DNA of 64,000 bases from Herbiconiux oxytropis. Lineage in GTDB: Bacteria; Actinomycetota; Actinomycetes; Actinomycetales; Microbacteriaceae. Made by a program: the position numbers and the translations under genes. Below the pieces are notes generated by a model. The model made no database searches. It saw only the letters and a list, made by a program, of their open reading frames with translations, and had not been told where the DNA came from. Below are positions 31,614 through 39,715 of the stretch, piece by piece; positions within the stretch are counted from its first letter, which is position 1, and each line of letters begins with the position of its first letter. The stretch covers positions 124,001 to 188,000 of the forward strand of contig NZ_JANLCK010000006.1 in assembly GCF_024979315.1 (NCBI RefSeq), read 5' to 3'.

Positions 31614-33076
31614 GCGAGTCGTCGGCCCTGCTCGCGCTCGACGCCACCGGGCAGGCAGAGGCGGTGCGCAGCGGGCTCGTGACCGCCCGGGAGCTGCTCT
31701 CGCTGTCGCTCGCGCGCATCGAGGAGGCGGATGCCGCGGTGAACGCGGTCGTGTTCGTCGACGAGGATGCGGCGGAGCGCGCGGGAGCCCCTGCCGGAGC
31801 CGGCTCTGAGGCTGCCCCGTTCGCCGGGGTGCCGATCCTGCTGAAGGATCTCGGTGCGGCCGCGGTGGGGCATCCGGATCACCAGGGGAGCGTCGCGCGG
31901 AAAGACGCGGGCTGCAGCTTCGACCACGACTCGGCCGTCGTGCGGCGGCTTCGCGCGGGCGGCTTCGTGCCGATCGGCCGCACCAACTCGGCCGAGTTCG
32001 GGCTGCACTCCGAGACCAGGAACCTCGCCTACGGGCTCACCCGCAACCCCTGGGACGTGAGCCGGTCGGCGGGCGGTTCCTCGGGCGGCTCGGCGGCCGC
32101 GGTGGCGGCGGGCATGACGGCGCTCGCGCAGGGCACCGACGGGGGTGGATCGCTGCGCAACCCGGCGGCGCACTGTGGGCTCGTGGCGCTCAAGGTGAGC
32201 CGCGGCACCATCAGCGGGGCGCCCGGCGGGGAGTCGCTGTACGGGATCTCGCAGACCGGGGTGCTCACGCGGTCGGTGCGGGATGCGCGGGCCGTGCTCG
32301 CGCTGCTGGCCGGCCGGGAGCCGGGAGACGCCGTGGTGTCGCCGGGGCTCGTGCGCGGGGGACCGTCTGCCGGCGCGGCGCTCGGAGCTGCTCACGAGGC
32401 GGCGCACGGCGCTGCTGCGCGGCCGCTCCGCATCGGGGTGCTCGACCACGATCCGGGCGGGGTCTACGACGTCTCGCCCGAGATCCGCTCGGCCGTGCTC
32501 GAGACGGCCGGCCTGCTCGAAGGGCTCGGGCACGTCGTGGAGCCCGCCTGGCCCGCGGCGATGTTCGTCGACGACTTCGCCGAGCGGTGGTTCGCCGCGC
32601 TCCTGCCGTTCGCGAAGGTCGCGAGGGATCGCGCGGCTGCAGCGGCGGAAGCAGCCGGGGCGACGGCGCGGTTCGATCCGATCACCGAGCACTGGGCCGC
32701 GCTCGCGGCCTCGCAGACCTCGGCGGAGCACGTGGAGGCGATGGGCTGGTTCGACGGGTTCCGGCGGCGCGTGCAGTCCTGGTGGCAGGAGTTCGACGTG
32801 CTGCTGTGCCCGGTGCTCCCGCTGCAGCCCCAGCCGGCCGGCCAGTTCGCCGACGGTGCCGACGGCATCGCGGAGTCCATCCGCATCCTGCGCTTCACGC
32901 CGCAGGCCAACATGACGGGCCTGCCGGCGGTGAGCGTGCCGGCGGGGTTCGCGGGTGGTGTGCCGGTGGGGGTGCAGCTCGTGGGGGCCTACGGTGCCGA
33001 CCTGCAGCTGCTCGATCTCGCGGAGTCGCTCGAGGAGGCGCGGCCGTGGCGCACCTCGGTGCTCGCGCCGGCTTAG
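31610..33076 (+). CDS. amidase-signature family amidohydrolase
   Basis: This 488-aa protein has the amidase signature. The catalytic Lys is in PILLKDLGAA, and the cis-Ser and nucleophile Ser are in the SAGGSSGGSAAAVAAGM ... GTDGGGSLRNPAA regions. The usual GGSIRxPA is read GGSLRNPA. It cleaves a carboxamide or similar bond, releasing an amine or ammonia, and suggests a nitrogen-containing substrate for the operon. It is the last gene of the coupled series (4-bp overlap with the ligase). Confidence 0.9.
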   Translation: MSESSALLALDATGQAEAVRSGLVTARELLSLSLARIEEADAAVNAVVFVDEDAAERAGAPAGAGSEAAPFAGVPILLKDLGAAAVGHPDHQGSVARKDAGCSFDHDSAVVRRLRAGGFVPIGRTNSAEFGLHSETRNLAYGLTRNPWDVSRSAGGSSGGSAAAVAAGMTALAQGTDGGGSLRNPAAHCGLVALKVSRGTISGAPGGESLYGISQTGVLTRSVRDARAVLALLAGREPGDAVVSPGLVRGGPSAGAALGAAHEAAHGAAARPLRIGVLDHDPGGVYDVSPEIRSAVLETAGLLEGLGHVVEPAWPAAMFVDDFAERWFAALLPFAKVARDRAAAAAEAAGATARFDPITEHWAALAASQTSAEHVEAMGWFDGFRRRVQSWWQEFDVLLCPVLPLQPQPAGQFADGADGIAESIRILRFTPQANMTGLPAVSVPAGFAGGVPVGVQLVGAYGADLQLLDLAESLEEARPWRTSVLAPA

Positions 33077-33207
33077 CGGTACCGACCTGGCTCACCGGCG
33101 CGAGCTGTGCCGCGCACGGGGGCTGTCGTGGCCACACGGCCGGCGGTTAGAGTCGGCGAGGGCGGTGCGAGGGCTGAATCGACCATCCGCTCAGAGACGA
33201 GTGCCCC

Positions 33208-34764
33208 GTGACCGAATCGACCGTCCCCCCGACCGACGCCGAGACCGACGTCCTGATCGCCGGCGCAGGTCCCGTGGGCCTCGTGCTCGCCATCGAGCTC
33301 GCCCGGCGCGGCGTCGCCGTGCGCATCGTCGACACGCTGCCCTCGCCCACCACCGAGTCGCGCGCGATCGTGGTGCACTCGCGGTCGCTCGACCACGTCG
33401 AGATGCTGGGATCGCTGCCGGCGCTGCTCGAGAAGTCGCGGGTGGCTCGCGGCATGGCGATGCACGACGGCGACACGACCGTGGCTGAGGTCTCGTTCGA
33501 GGGCATCCGGGCCGTGCACCCCTTCTCGGCCGCCATCGCCCAGACCGACACCGAGTCGCTGCTCGCCGAGCGGTTGCAGCAGCTCGGCGTGAGCGTCGAG
33601 CGGTCCACGGCCCTGAGCGGTTTCGCCCAGGATGCGGACGGTGTCGACGCCGAGCTGACGGGCGCCGACGGTCGGACGCGCCGGCTGCGAGCCCGCTATC
33701 TGGTGGGCACCGACGGCGCCCGCAGCACGGTGCGCCACGGCATGGGGCAGCGCCTCGAGGGTTCGTTCGCGGGCGAGGACTTCTTGCTGGGCGACGTCGA
33801 GGGCGAGCACCACTACGACGACTCGCAGTTCCACACGTTCTTCTCACCGGGCACCGGCACGGGTTTGCTGTTCCCCCTGCTGGGTGAGCGTGTCCGGGTG
33901 TTCGCCCAGCTCGAGCCAGGCATCGATCCCGATCGCCCGGTCACCGTCGAGTGGTTGCAGCAGGCGCTGGATGAGCGCGGCATCCGACTGCGCATCCACG
34001 AGGCGCACTGGCTCACCCGCGTCACGCTCAAGCACGGTCAGGTGCCGCGCTATCGCGACGGCCGCGTGTTCCTCGCGGGCGATGCGGCGCACATCCACAG
34101 TCCGGCCGGGGGCCTCGGCATGAACACGGGCATGCAGGATGCGACCAACCTCGGTTGGAAGCTCGCCCAGGCCCTGCGGGCCGGCGACACGGCGGGGCTG
34201 CTCGACAGCTACCACGCCGAGCGGCACCCTGTCGCCGCCGATGTGATCTCGTTCACCACCCGGCTCTCGGCGGCCGGCACGCTGACGAACCCGGTGGCGC
34301 AGCACGCCCGCAACGTGCTCATGCACCTCGGTCTCGGCATCCCGGCGGTGGCCGAGAAGATGGTCGACCGCGTGGAGCAGCAGAACGTGGCCTACCGGCG
34401 CAGCCCGATCGTCGGCGGCCAGGGCGGGGTGCTGAAGCCGGGCGACTACCTGCACCTCGCCGACACCGTCGTGGCGGAGGCCCTCGCTCGGCACCCGGGC
34501 CACCTCGCCATCCTCCTGCCGGGCCGCAACTCGGCGTCGCCCGCGCCGCTGCCGAACTGGATCGAGGAGCTCGCCGTCAGCGAGCGCGACGCGGATGCCC
34601 TCCGGCGATCGGCCGGCCTGCCCCACGGCGGCCTCGTGATCGTGCGCCCCGACGGCTATGTGGGCCACATCGACGCTGATCCCGCGGCCGGCCTCCGCGA
34701 CTACGCCCGGCGGCTGTCAGCGGTCGGCGGGGAGGAGGCCGCGTTCCAGCATGCGATCGGCTGA
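33208..34764 (+). CDS. FAD-dependent aromatic hydroxylase (PheA/TfdB type)
   Basis: This class A flavoprotein monooxygenase of 518 aa has the FAD motif DVLIAGAGPVGLVLAIELARRG (class marker), the DG region VGTDGARSTVRHGMG, and GDAAHIHSPAGGLGMNTGMQDA, then a C-terminal thioredoxin-like domain as in phenol hydroxylases. It hydroxylates an aromatic or quinone-like compound with NAD(P)H and O2. It starts with GTG 131 bp after the amidase, so it may have its own promoter while belonging to the same gene set. Confidence 0.9.
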   Translation: MTESTVPPTDAETDVLIAGAGPVGLVLAIELARRGVAVRIVDTLPSPTTESRAIVVHSRSLDHVEMLGSLPALLEKSRVARGMAMHDGDTTVAEVSFEGIRAVHPFSAAIAQTDTESLLAERLQQLGVSVERSTALSGFAQDADGVDAELTGADGRTRRLRARYLVGTDGARSTVRHGMGQRLEGSFAGEDFLLGDVEGEHHYDDSQFHTFFSPGTGTGLLFPLLGERVRVFAQLEPGIDPDRPVTVEWLQQALDERGIRLRIHEAHWLTRVTLKHGQVPRYRDGRVFLAGDAAHIHSPAGGLGMNTGMQDATNLGWKLAQALRAGDTAGLLDSYHAERHPVAADVISFTTRLSAAGTLTNPVAQHARNVLMHLGLGIPAVAEKMVDRVEQQNVAYRRSPIVGGQGGVLKPGDYLHLADTVVAEALARHPGHLAILLPGRNSASPAPLPNWIEELAVSERDADALRRSAGLPHGGLVIVRPDGYVGHIDADPAAGLRDYARRLSAVGGEEAAFQHAIG

Positions 34765-34927
34765 GGCGATCGCGTCCTTCACGAATCGCTCGGTGAGGGC
34801 GTCGTTCGAGGGCGACAGCCTGGTCGCATCGTCGGCCGGGGAGTTCCCCGGGAGCCCGCAGCCATTCGCGTTCTCCTTCGACGTGGACGGCGATCTCGTC
34901 AAGGGCCTGTCCATCGATCCGGCCTGA
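34751..34927 (+). pseudogene. NTF2-like (SnoaL) C-terminal remnant
   Basis: The 58-codon frame overlapping the hydroxylase end reads SVRASFEGDSLVASSAGEFP then PFAFSFDVDGDLVKGL, which resembles the last two strands of SnoaL/NTF2-like proteins. The first two-thirds of the domain are absent. It is probably a truncated gene left after rearrangement rather than a functional peptide. Confidence 0.5.
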
Positions 34928-34958
34928 TCGCGGGGGCTGATGCCAGGGCGCGGTTCGA

Positions 34959-35333
34959 TCACGGGGCTGGGCGTGAGAAGAGATTGACGAGGTTGCCGTC
35001 AGGGTCGCGGAAGAGGGTGGACCTGTTGCCCCACGGCATGGTTGTCGGCGGCAGAGCGACGTCGTCCAGCACGTCGTGGAGGCGTGCGAATTCGGCGTCG
35101 ACGTCTGTGACGAGGAATTCGATGATGATCGAGTTGTTGCTAGCCGGCTGTGGCGCGCTGTCGCCGAGCATGGCGACCGTCGCCGTGCTCGCTATCGCCA
35201 AGGTGCCCGAGGTCGTTCGGAGTTCGGCGAACACCGGAGAGGGCCGCGTGGCCGTGACTCCCGTCACCGCCTCGTAGAAGCGGGTGAGCCGGTCGACGTC
35301 GCGGGTGATGATGCGGAGTGAGGCGAGGTCCAT
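34959..35333 (-). CDS. VOC (glyoxalase-fold) protein
   Basis: This 124-aa single-domain VOC protein starts MDLASLRIITRDVDRLTRFY and has the typical ending LFRDPDGNLVNLF. Possible metal ligands are few, so enzyme or binding function cannot be told. It lies 75 bp downstream of the WYL regulator on the same strand and may be co-transcribed and controlled by it. A short dyad (CGACA...TGTCG) lies in the gap. Confidence 0.85.
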   Translation of the reverse strand: MDLASLRIITRDVDRLTRFYEAVTGVTATRPSPVFAELRTTSGTLAIASTATVAMLGDSAPQPASNNSIIIEFLVTDVDAEFARLHDVLDDVALPPTTMPWGNRSTLFRDPDGNLVNLFSRPAP

Positions 35334-35408
35334 GTCTTCCTTCCAGCCGCGCCATCCGGCCCGACCTCATCATTTTCGGGGCCCCGAGCGACAACGTCGT
35401 GTCGGTGT

Positions 35409-36116
35409 TTACGCCGTATCGGGGCCCAGCCCGACCGCTTGTAGCCGTCCCTCGACGATGCCGAGATCCTCCGCCCGGAGCGTCCGACGCGGTGCTCGCT
35501 CGATCAGAGGCTCTGCGTGCACGATCCGGTCCCCCCGGAACGCGCGAAGACCATCGCGGAGCCGACACCATGCGATCAGGTACCAGTCGTCACCCTTGCC
35601 GACGAACCCCATCGGTTCGACGTCCCGCTCGGTCGCGCCGCCCTCGCGGTCGGTGTAGGAGATGCGAAGAACCTGTCCGGTTCGCAAGGCTGCATCCAGA
35701 CCACGAGGTGCACTGGTGGGCTTCTCGTCGCCGAGCAGATGGATGCGCGCAGCCAGGTCGGCCGTCTCTCTCAGTCTGCGATCGTCGGTGACGGCGACGA
35801 CCTTGCGAAGGGCCGACGTCGCCGAATCACGGAACGGGCTCGTAGCCAGCGCGCCTAGTGCAACCATCACGGTGAGAGCTTCATCGACCGTGAACCCGAG
35901 GGGCGAGAGGGTGTGTGCCGTGTCCAGGCAATAGCCACCGGTGCGACCGGGTTCGGCCCAGATCGGCACTCCACCCTGCTGCAGCGCCGACAAGTCTCGC
36001 TCGATGGTTCGCGAACTGACGCCGAACCGGTCGGCAAGCCACCGGGCGCTTCTCGGTCGTGGTGCCACGGCCCGCAGCTCCTCCACGAGTGCGTAGAGCC
36101 TGTCGGTGCGAGTCAT
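35409..36116 (-). CDS. WYL-domain (YafY-type) transcriptional regulator
   Basis: This 235-aa protein has an N-terminal HTH_11 winged helix (ARWLADRFGVSSRTIERDLSAL) and a WYL-type domain beginning about residue 145, with GKGDDWYLIAWCRLRDGLRAFRGDRI as the core (named as a class marker). WYL regulators sense nucleic-acid fragments or small ligands. It is divergent from the Asp23 cluster and likely in one transcript with the VOC gene. Confidence 0.9.
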   Translation of the reverse strand: MTRTDRLYALVEELRAVAPRPRSARWLADRFGVSSRTIERDLSALQQGGVPIWAEPGRTGGYCLDTAHTLSPLGFTVDEALTVMVALGALATSPFRDSATSALRKVVAVTDDRRLRETADLAARIHLLGDEKPTSAPRGLDAALRTGQVLRISYTDREGGATERDVEPMGFVGKGDDWYLIAWCRLRDGLRAFRGDRIVHAEPLIERAPRRTLRAEDLGIVEGRLQAVGLGPDTA

Positions 36117-36354
36117 ACCCCGACCCTAGTTCCGCGGATCGAGGTGATGCCCGTCAGCCGGTCGGCCAGGGGGCGGTTGCGGTACCGGTCCTCCCGCGAA
36201 CTACCTAGTTCTTCAGCGTCGGGCAATCCTCTTCGAGTTCGGCTGCGAAATCCATCCAGCTGAGACCGTGACGAATCACCCGTTCGTCGCGTCTCATCTT
36301 CGTAACCACGTAGCACCCCGGATCCCACCGGGGACGACCCGAAGGAGAAACACC

Positions 36355-36804
36355 ATGGCCACCCCCACCACTCCCGCACCCTCGGCTGTGAACACCCCCA
36401 CCAACACCCCCACCGGCGCTCAGACCGGTCTGGGCAAGACCATCATCAACGACGGCGTGGTGGCGAAGGTCGCCGGCATCGCCGCTCGTGAGACCCGCGG
36501 CGTGCACGCTCTCGGGGGTGGAGCCGCTCGCGCGTTCGGCGCCATCCGCGAAGCCGTCGCCGGCACCGACCAGGGTCAGGGCATCAGCGTCGAGGTCGGC
36601 GAGACCCAGGTAGCTGTCGACGTCACCATCGTCGCCGAGTACCCCGCCTCGCTGCAGGAGATCGCCGATGGCGTGCGATCGAACATCATCCGCGCCGTCG
36701 AGTCCATCGTCGGACTCGAGGTGACCGAGGTCAACGTGACCGTCAACGACGTGCACCTGCCCTCCGACGACAAGGACGAGGCTGCCGAGGCGCGAGTCCA
36801 GTGA
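36355..36804 (+). CDS. Asp23/Gls24 family envelope stress protein
   Basis: This 149-aa protein has a low-complexity Thr/Pro start and the Asp23 domain from residue about 25 (LGKTIINDGVVAKVAGIAARETRGV ... DVTIVAEYPASLQEIADGVRSNI). In Gram-positive bacteria Asp23 is a membrane-associated protein recruited by AmaP under alkaline or envelope stress. The ATG 36355 follows GAAGGAG. It starts an ATGA/GTGA-coupled cluster with a second Asp23-like gene and AmaP-like anchors. The 238-bp gap upstream, shared with the divergent WYL gene, has no clear gene. Confidence 0.9.
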   Translation: MATPTTPAPSAVNTPTNTPTGAQTGLGKTIINDGVVAKVAGIAARETRGVHALGGGAARAFGAIREAVAGTDQGQGISVEVGETQVAVDVTIVAEYPASLQEIADGVRSNIIRAVESIVGLEVTEVNVTVNDVHLPSDDKDEAAEARVQ

Positions 36805-36998
36805 CCTCCTCAGCCACCCGCACCGGAATCCTGATCGGCGCCGTGCTGGCGCTGACCTGGGTCATCGTCGGCTTCTGGGCGTTCTTCTTCGTCGCGATCG
36901 CCATGGCGGTCGGTGCCGTGATCGGCCGCATCGTCGAGGGCAAGCTCGACGTCTCGGCCCTGGTCGGGGCGTTCGGCGGAAAGCGCTCCTCGTCATGA
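36801..36998 (+). CDS. DUF2273-type small membrane protein
   Basis: This 65-aa protein has two hydrophobic segments (GILIGAVLALTWVIVGFWAF and FVAIAMAVGAVIGRIVEG). It is the size and pattern of DUF2273 proteins always found in Asp23 clusters. The GTG overlaps the upstream stop by 4 bp and its own stop overlaps the next gene. Confidence 0.85.
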   Translation: MTSSATRTGILIGAVLALTWVIVGFWAFFFVAIAMAVGAVIGRIVEGKLDVSALVGAFGGKRSSS

Positions 36999-37399
36999 CG
37001 CCCGCCGCGACCACCGTCGCGGCCCGCCCCGTCACCGCATCCGGCGCCGCGCCGGCCCGCGGCCGCAACCGCATCACCTCGAAGGCCCTCCACCGGGTCG
37101 TCGCAGCGGTCACGGCCGAGGCTCTCGGCGTGAAGGCGTCCCGGGTGGGCGTGGATCTGGCCGATGAGGAGGGCCTGCTCGTCCTCACGGTGTCCACTCC
37201 CATCCGGGTCGTGTCACTAGCCCGGGTGCGGGAGGGCGCCGACGTCGTGGGCCGTTCCGGCGGCTCCGTCATCGACCGGGCCGCCCGCGCGCAGGAGACG
37301 ATCCGCGGCCGCGTCAACGAGATCACGGGCTCGGCCATCGGCCGGGTCACCGTCCGGCTCTCCGGAGCCGACATCAAACGAGAGGAGCGTGTTCGATGA
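36995..37399 (+). CDS. second Asp23/Gls24-like protein
   Basis: This 134-aa protein with an Asp23-like core (SKALHRVVAAVTAEALGVKAS ... NEITGSAIGRVTVRLSG) lacks membrane segments. It may bind the first Asp23 protein or the anchors. It is translationally coupled on both sides. Confidence 0.75.
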   Translation: MTPAATTVAARPVTASGAAPARGRNRITSKALHRVVAAVTAEALGVKASRVGVDLADEEGLLVLTVSTPIRVVSLARVREGADVVGRSGGSVIDRAARAQETIRGRVNEITGSAIGRVTVRLSGADIKREERVR

Positions 37400-38061
37400 G
37401 CACCGCACTCACCGACCCGGTGGCGGATGCGCGCCCCGCGTCGTCCGCGACCACTCCGACGGCCCCGTCGTCGGGCGGGTTCACCCCACCCCGAGGCGTC
37501 TATCGGCGCATCGCGCGGCGGGAGACCCACTCACCGCGATCGATGCCCGCGATCGTGCTGGCGGTGGCGCTCATCCTGGTGCTCGCCTGGATCGGCACCG
37601 AGATCGTGATCGACCTGCTCGGGGCGCCGGCACTCCTGGTGGCGCCGGTCGACATGTTCACCTCCGCGGTGAACCTCGTCGAGGCGCCGGCGGGCATCGT
37701 GGCGGCCGCGGGCATCGTGGTCGCCGTGATCGGACTCGCGCTCGTGGTCGTGGCGGTCTCGCCAGGGCGGCGGGCACGGCATCTGATCCAGTCGTCGCGC
37801 ACCGTGGTCGTCGTCGACAACGAGGTGATCGCCTCGGCTCTGGCCAGACACGCCTCGCTGGCCGGCGACGTCGACCCCGATAACGCCACCGTGTCGGTCT
37901 CGCACCGGCGGGCCGACGTGCAGCTCACGCCCACCTCAGGCATCCCGGTCGATCCGGCTGTGGTGAAAGAGGACGTGGCGCGGCAGCTCGAGTCCTACGG
38001 CCTGAAGCCGGGCGTCGGTGCCCGGGTGCGGGTCGCTCAGACCGGAAGGATCGGCGCATGA
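37396..38061 (+). CDS. DUF6286-type membrane protein of the Asp23 cluster
   Basis: This 221-aa protein has two membrane segments (PAIVLAVALILVLAWIGTEI and GIVAAAGIVVAVIGLALVVV) followed by a cytoplasmic Asp23-like beta domain (RTVVVVDNEVIASALARHA). This layout suits a membrane anchor for Asp23. Coupled by 4-bp overlaps to its neighbours. Confidence 0.8.
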   Translation: MSTALTDPVADARPASSATTPTAPSSGGFTPPRGVYRRIARRETHSPRSMPAIVLAVALILVLAWIGTEIVIDLLGAPALLVAPVDMFTSAVNLVEAPAGIVAAAGIVVAVIGLALVVVAVSPGRRARHLIQSSRTVVVVDNEVIASALARHASLAGDVDPDNATVSVSHRRADVQLTPTSGIPVDPAVVKEDVARQLESYGLKPGVGARVRVAQTGRIGA

Positions 38062-38663
38062 ACAGCACCAACCGAGCCACGAACCGTCTCCTGATCCTCG
38101 TCGTCGGGCTGCTGCTGCTCGTCGTGGGCGCGGCGGCTGCGGCTGCCGTGCTCATCCCCGTGGTGCGCGACACCTGGAAGGATGCGACCGGCCAGGTCAC
38201 CGCTCAGGTGTCCGCGTGGCTGCAGCAGACGCAGCTCGGCGACACCGGGGTGAGCTGGATCATGCCGACGCTCCTCGTGCTCGCCGTGATCGCGGTGATC
38301 GTGCTGATCGCCTTCATCGCCCGACAGGGTCGCGGCCGCACCGGCATCGCCCTGCGGGAGCGGACGAGCGATCACGGCACCACGGTCGTCGAGTCCGACG
38401 TCGTCGAGCACGCGCTGCGGGATGCGATCGACGGGCGATCCGAGTTCGTCGCCTCCCACGTCAGCGCGTACCGAGTGAAGAGCACTCCGGTGCTGAAGAT
38501 CTCAGTCACCTGTCGACGTGGTGTCTCGCCGAAGGATGCCGCCCTCATCGTCGAAGAAGCCGTGCGCTCCCTCGACGTGCTCCTCGGCCGCTCGCTGCCC
38601 GCCCTGGTGCAGATCAGCGGTGGCTTCCGGGCCCGCGTCAGCTCCACCACCCGGTTGCAGTAG
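38058..38663 (+). CDS. amaP: AmaP-like alkaline shock membrane anchor
   Basis: This 201-aa protein has an N-terminal helix (LLILVVGLLLLVVGAAA), a second helix (LLVLAVIAVIVLIAFIARQ) and a soluble Asp23-like C-terminus (TTVVESDVVEHALRDAI ... VEEAVRSLDVLLG). This is the AmaP plan: a hairpin in the membrane and a cytoplasmic partner domain for Asp23. Confidence 0.8.
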   Translation: MNSTNRATNRLLILVVGLLLLVVGAAAAAAVLIPVVRDTWKDATGQVTAQVSAWLQQTQLGDTGVSWIMPTLLVLAVIAVIVLIAFIARQGRGRTGIALRERTSDHGTTVVESDVVEHALRDAIDGRSEFVASHVSAYRVKSTPVLKISVTCRRGVSPKDAALIVEEAVRSLDVLLGRSLPALVQISGGFRARVSSTTRLQ

Positions 38664-38702
38664 CTGCTGCCATCGGGTCGCACGAGAAAGGAGAGCATCA
38701 TC

Positions 38703-38822
38703 ATGTCGAAACCAGTCGCTTGGATCGTCGCGATCGCATTCGGAGTCACCGGATACGTCCTCGGCACCAGAACCCAAGCCACGAAGGACACCGCGAAGCG
38801 GATCGCCCGGAAACGCCACTGA
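38703..38822 (+). CDS. 39-aa membrane micro-protein (YtxH-like)
   Basis: ATG 38703 with AAAGGAGAG upstream opens a 39-codon frame: a helix (VAWIVAIAFGVTGYVLG) and a basic tail ending KRIARKRH. The strong ribosome-binding site, exact placement between AmaP and CsbD genes, and sensible topology support a real gene. Similar one-helix YtxH-like peptides accompany CsbD genes in relatives. Confidence 0.7.
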   Translation: MSKPVAWIVAIAFGVTGYVLGTRTQATKDTAKRIARKRH

Positions 38823-38887
38823 CCCACCCGGCGTCCACACCCGTTGACGCTGATCCCCACCGAACACCACTACGAAAGGAGCTCACC

Positions 38888-39061
38888 ATGAGCGCTGCAG
38901 ACAAGATCAAGAACGCCGCCGAAGACCTCGCCGGCAAGGCCAAGGAAGCCGTCGGAAACATCACCGACAACGACAAGCTCGTCGCCGAGGGCAAAGCCGA
39001 CCAGACCAAGGCCGATGTGAAGAAGGCCGGCGAGAACGTCAAGGACGCCTTCAAGAGCTGA
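38888..39061 (+). CDS. CsbD family stress protein
   Basis: This 57-aa hydrophilic protein (DKIKNAAEDLAGKAKEAVGN ... KADVKKAGENVKDAFKS) matches the CsbD family, abundant under general stress. It has a GAAAGGAG ribosome-binding site. Function in the family is not established. Confidence 0.92.
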   Translation: MSAADKIKNAAEDLAGKAKEAVGNITDNDKLVAEGKADQTKADVKKAGENVKDAFKS

Positions 39062-39151
39062 CCCTCTCCGAACCCGTGGCCGTCGCTCCGCACTCCGGTG
39101 CGACGGCCACCCGTTCTGAACCCCATCACCGATCGAACGACGGGACGCACC

Positions 39152-39280
39152 ATGACCACGAACACCCCCGCAGAGCACCAGGTCGTCCCGTTCGACCTCA
39201 CCAAGATCCCGCACCCCACCGATCCGGCCACCGTGCACGGCCCGTTCGACCCCCGACCCGAATTCGGCATGGCGTCGTGA
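39152..39280 (+). CDS. 42-aa hypothetical protein
   Basis: This small hydrophilic frame (MTTNTPAEHQVVPFDLTK ... PDPRPEFGMAS-like end) starts at 39152 and overlaps the next membrane-protein gene by 4 bp (GTGA), which supports translation. Family not recognised. There is no strong Shine-Dalgarno site. Confidence 0.5.
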   Translation: MTTNTPAEHQVVPFDLTKIPHPTDPATVHGPFDPRPEFGMAS

Positions 39281-39663
39281 GGTATCGCAGGTCCCGCCCT
39301 CGTGCGGTCTGGGCGGCGTTCATCACCTCCACGACGATCTGCCTGCTGGTCGTGAGCGGCGTGCTCCTGCCGATCCTCGGTCTCATCGCGGCTGCGGACG
39401 GCGGTACCGCGGGCGCCCTGAACGTGCCCGTCGGGCAGATCGCCGCCGCCATCCTGATCGGGTATCTGCTCGCGCTGGTGCTCCTCGCGCTGTGCTTCCG
39501 CGTGCGGAACGGTGCAGTGGCCTGGGTTCTCGGGGTCGCCGCGGTCATCTCGAGTCTGCTGGTCTCGGTCTGGCCGCTCGTCATCACCGCGATCGCCGGC
39601 ACCGACCAGGCGCGAGAGATCCTCCCGACGATCCAGCGCATTCTCGATCAGCTCACCGGCTGA
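39277..39663 (+). CDS. small multi-pass membrane protein
   Basis: This 128-aa protein has three to four hydrophobic segments (TTICLLVVSGVLLPILGLIAA, AAAILIGYLLALVLLALCF, WVLGVAAVISSLLVSVWPLV). The GTG at 39277 is coupled to the 42-aa frame before it; an upstream open frame to 39076 has no family sign. It ends the Asp23/CsbD cluster. No function is known to me. Confidence 0.7.
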   Translation: MRYRRSRPRAVWAAFITSTTICLLVVSGVLLPILGLIAAADGGTAGALNVPVGQIAAAILIGYLLALVLLALCFRVRNGAVAWVLGVAAVISSLLVSVWPLVITAIAGTDQAREILPTIQRILDQLTG

Positions 39664-39715
39664 GCGGTTCCGGCCCCTCAGGTCGGTCCTGCGAACTGCC
39701 GCTTCTGCCCGGGCG

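Noticed and set aside
35388-35404. CGACA/TGTCG dyad between the WYL and VOC genes
   Set aside because: Short arms and common in GC-rich sequence; no supporting second copy.
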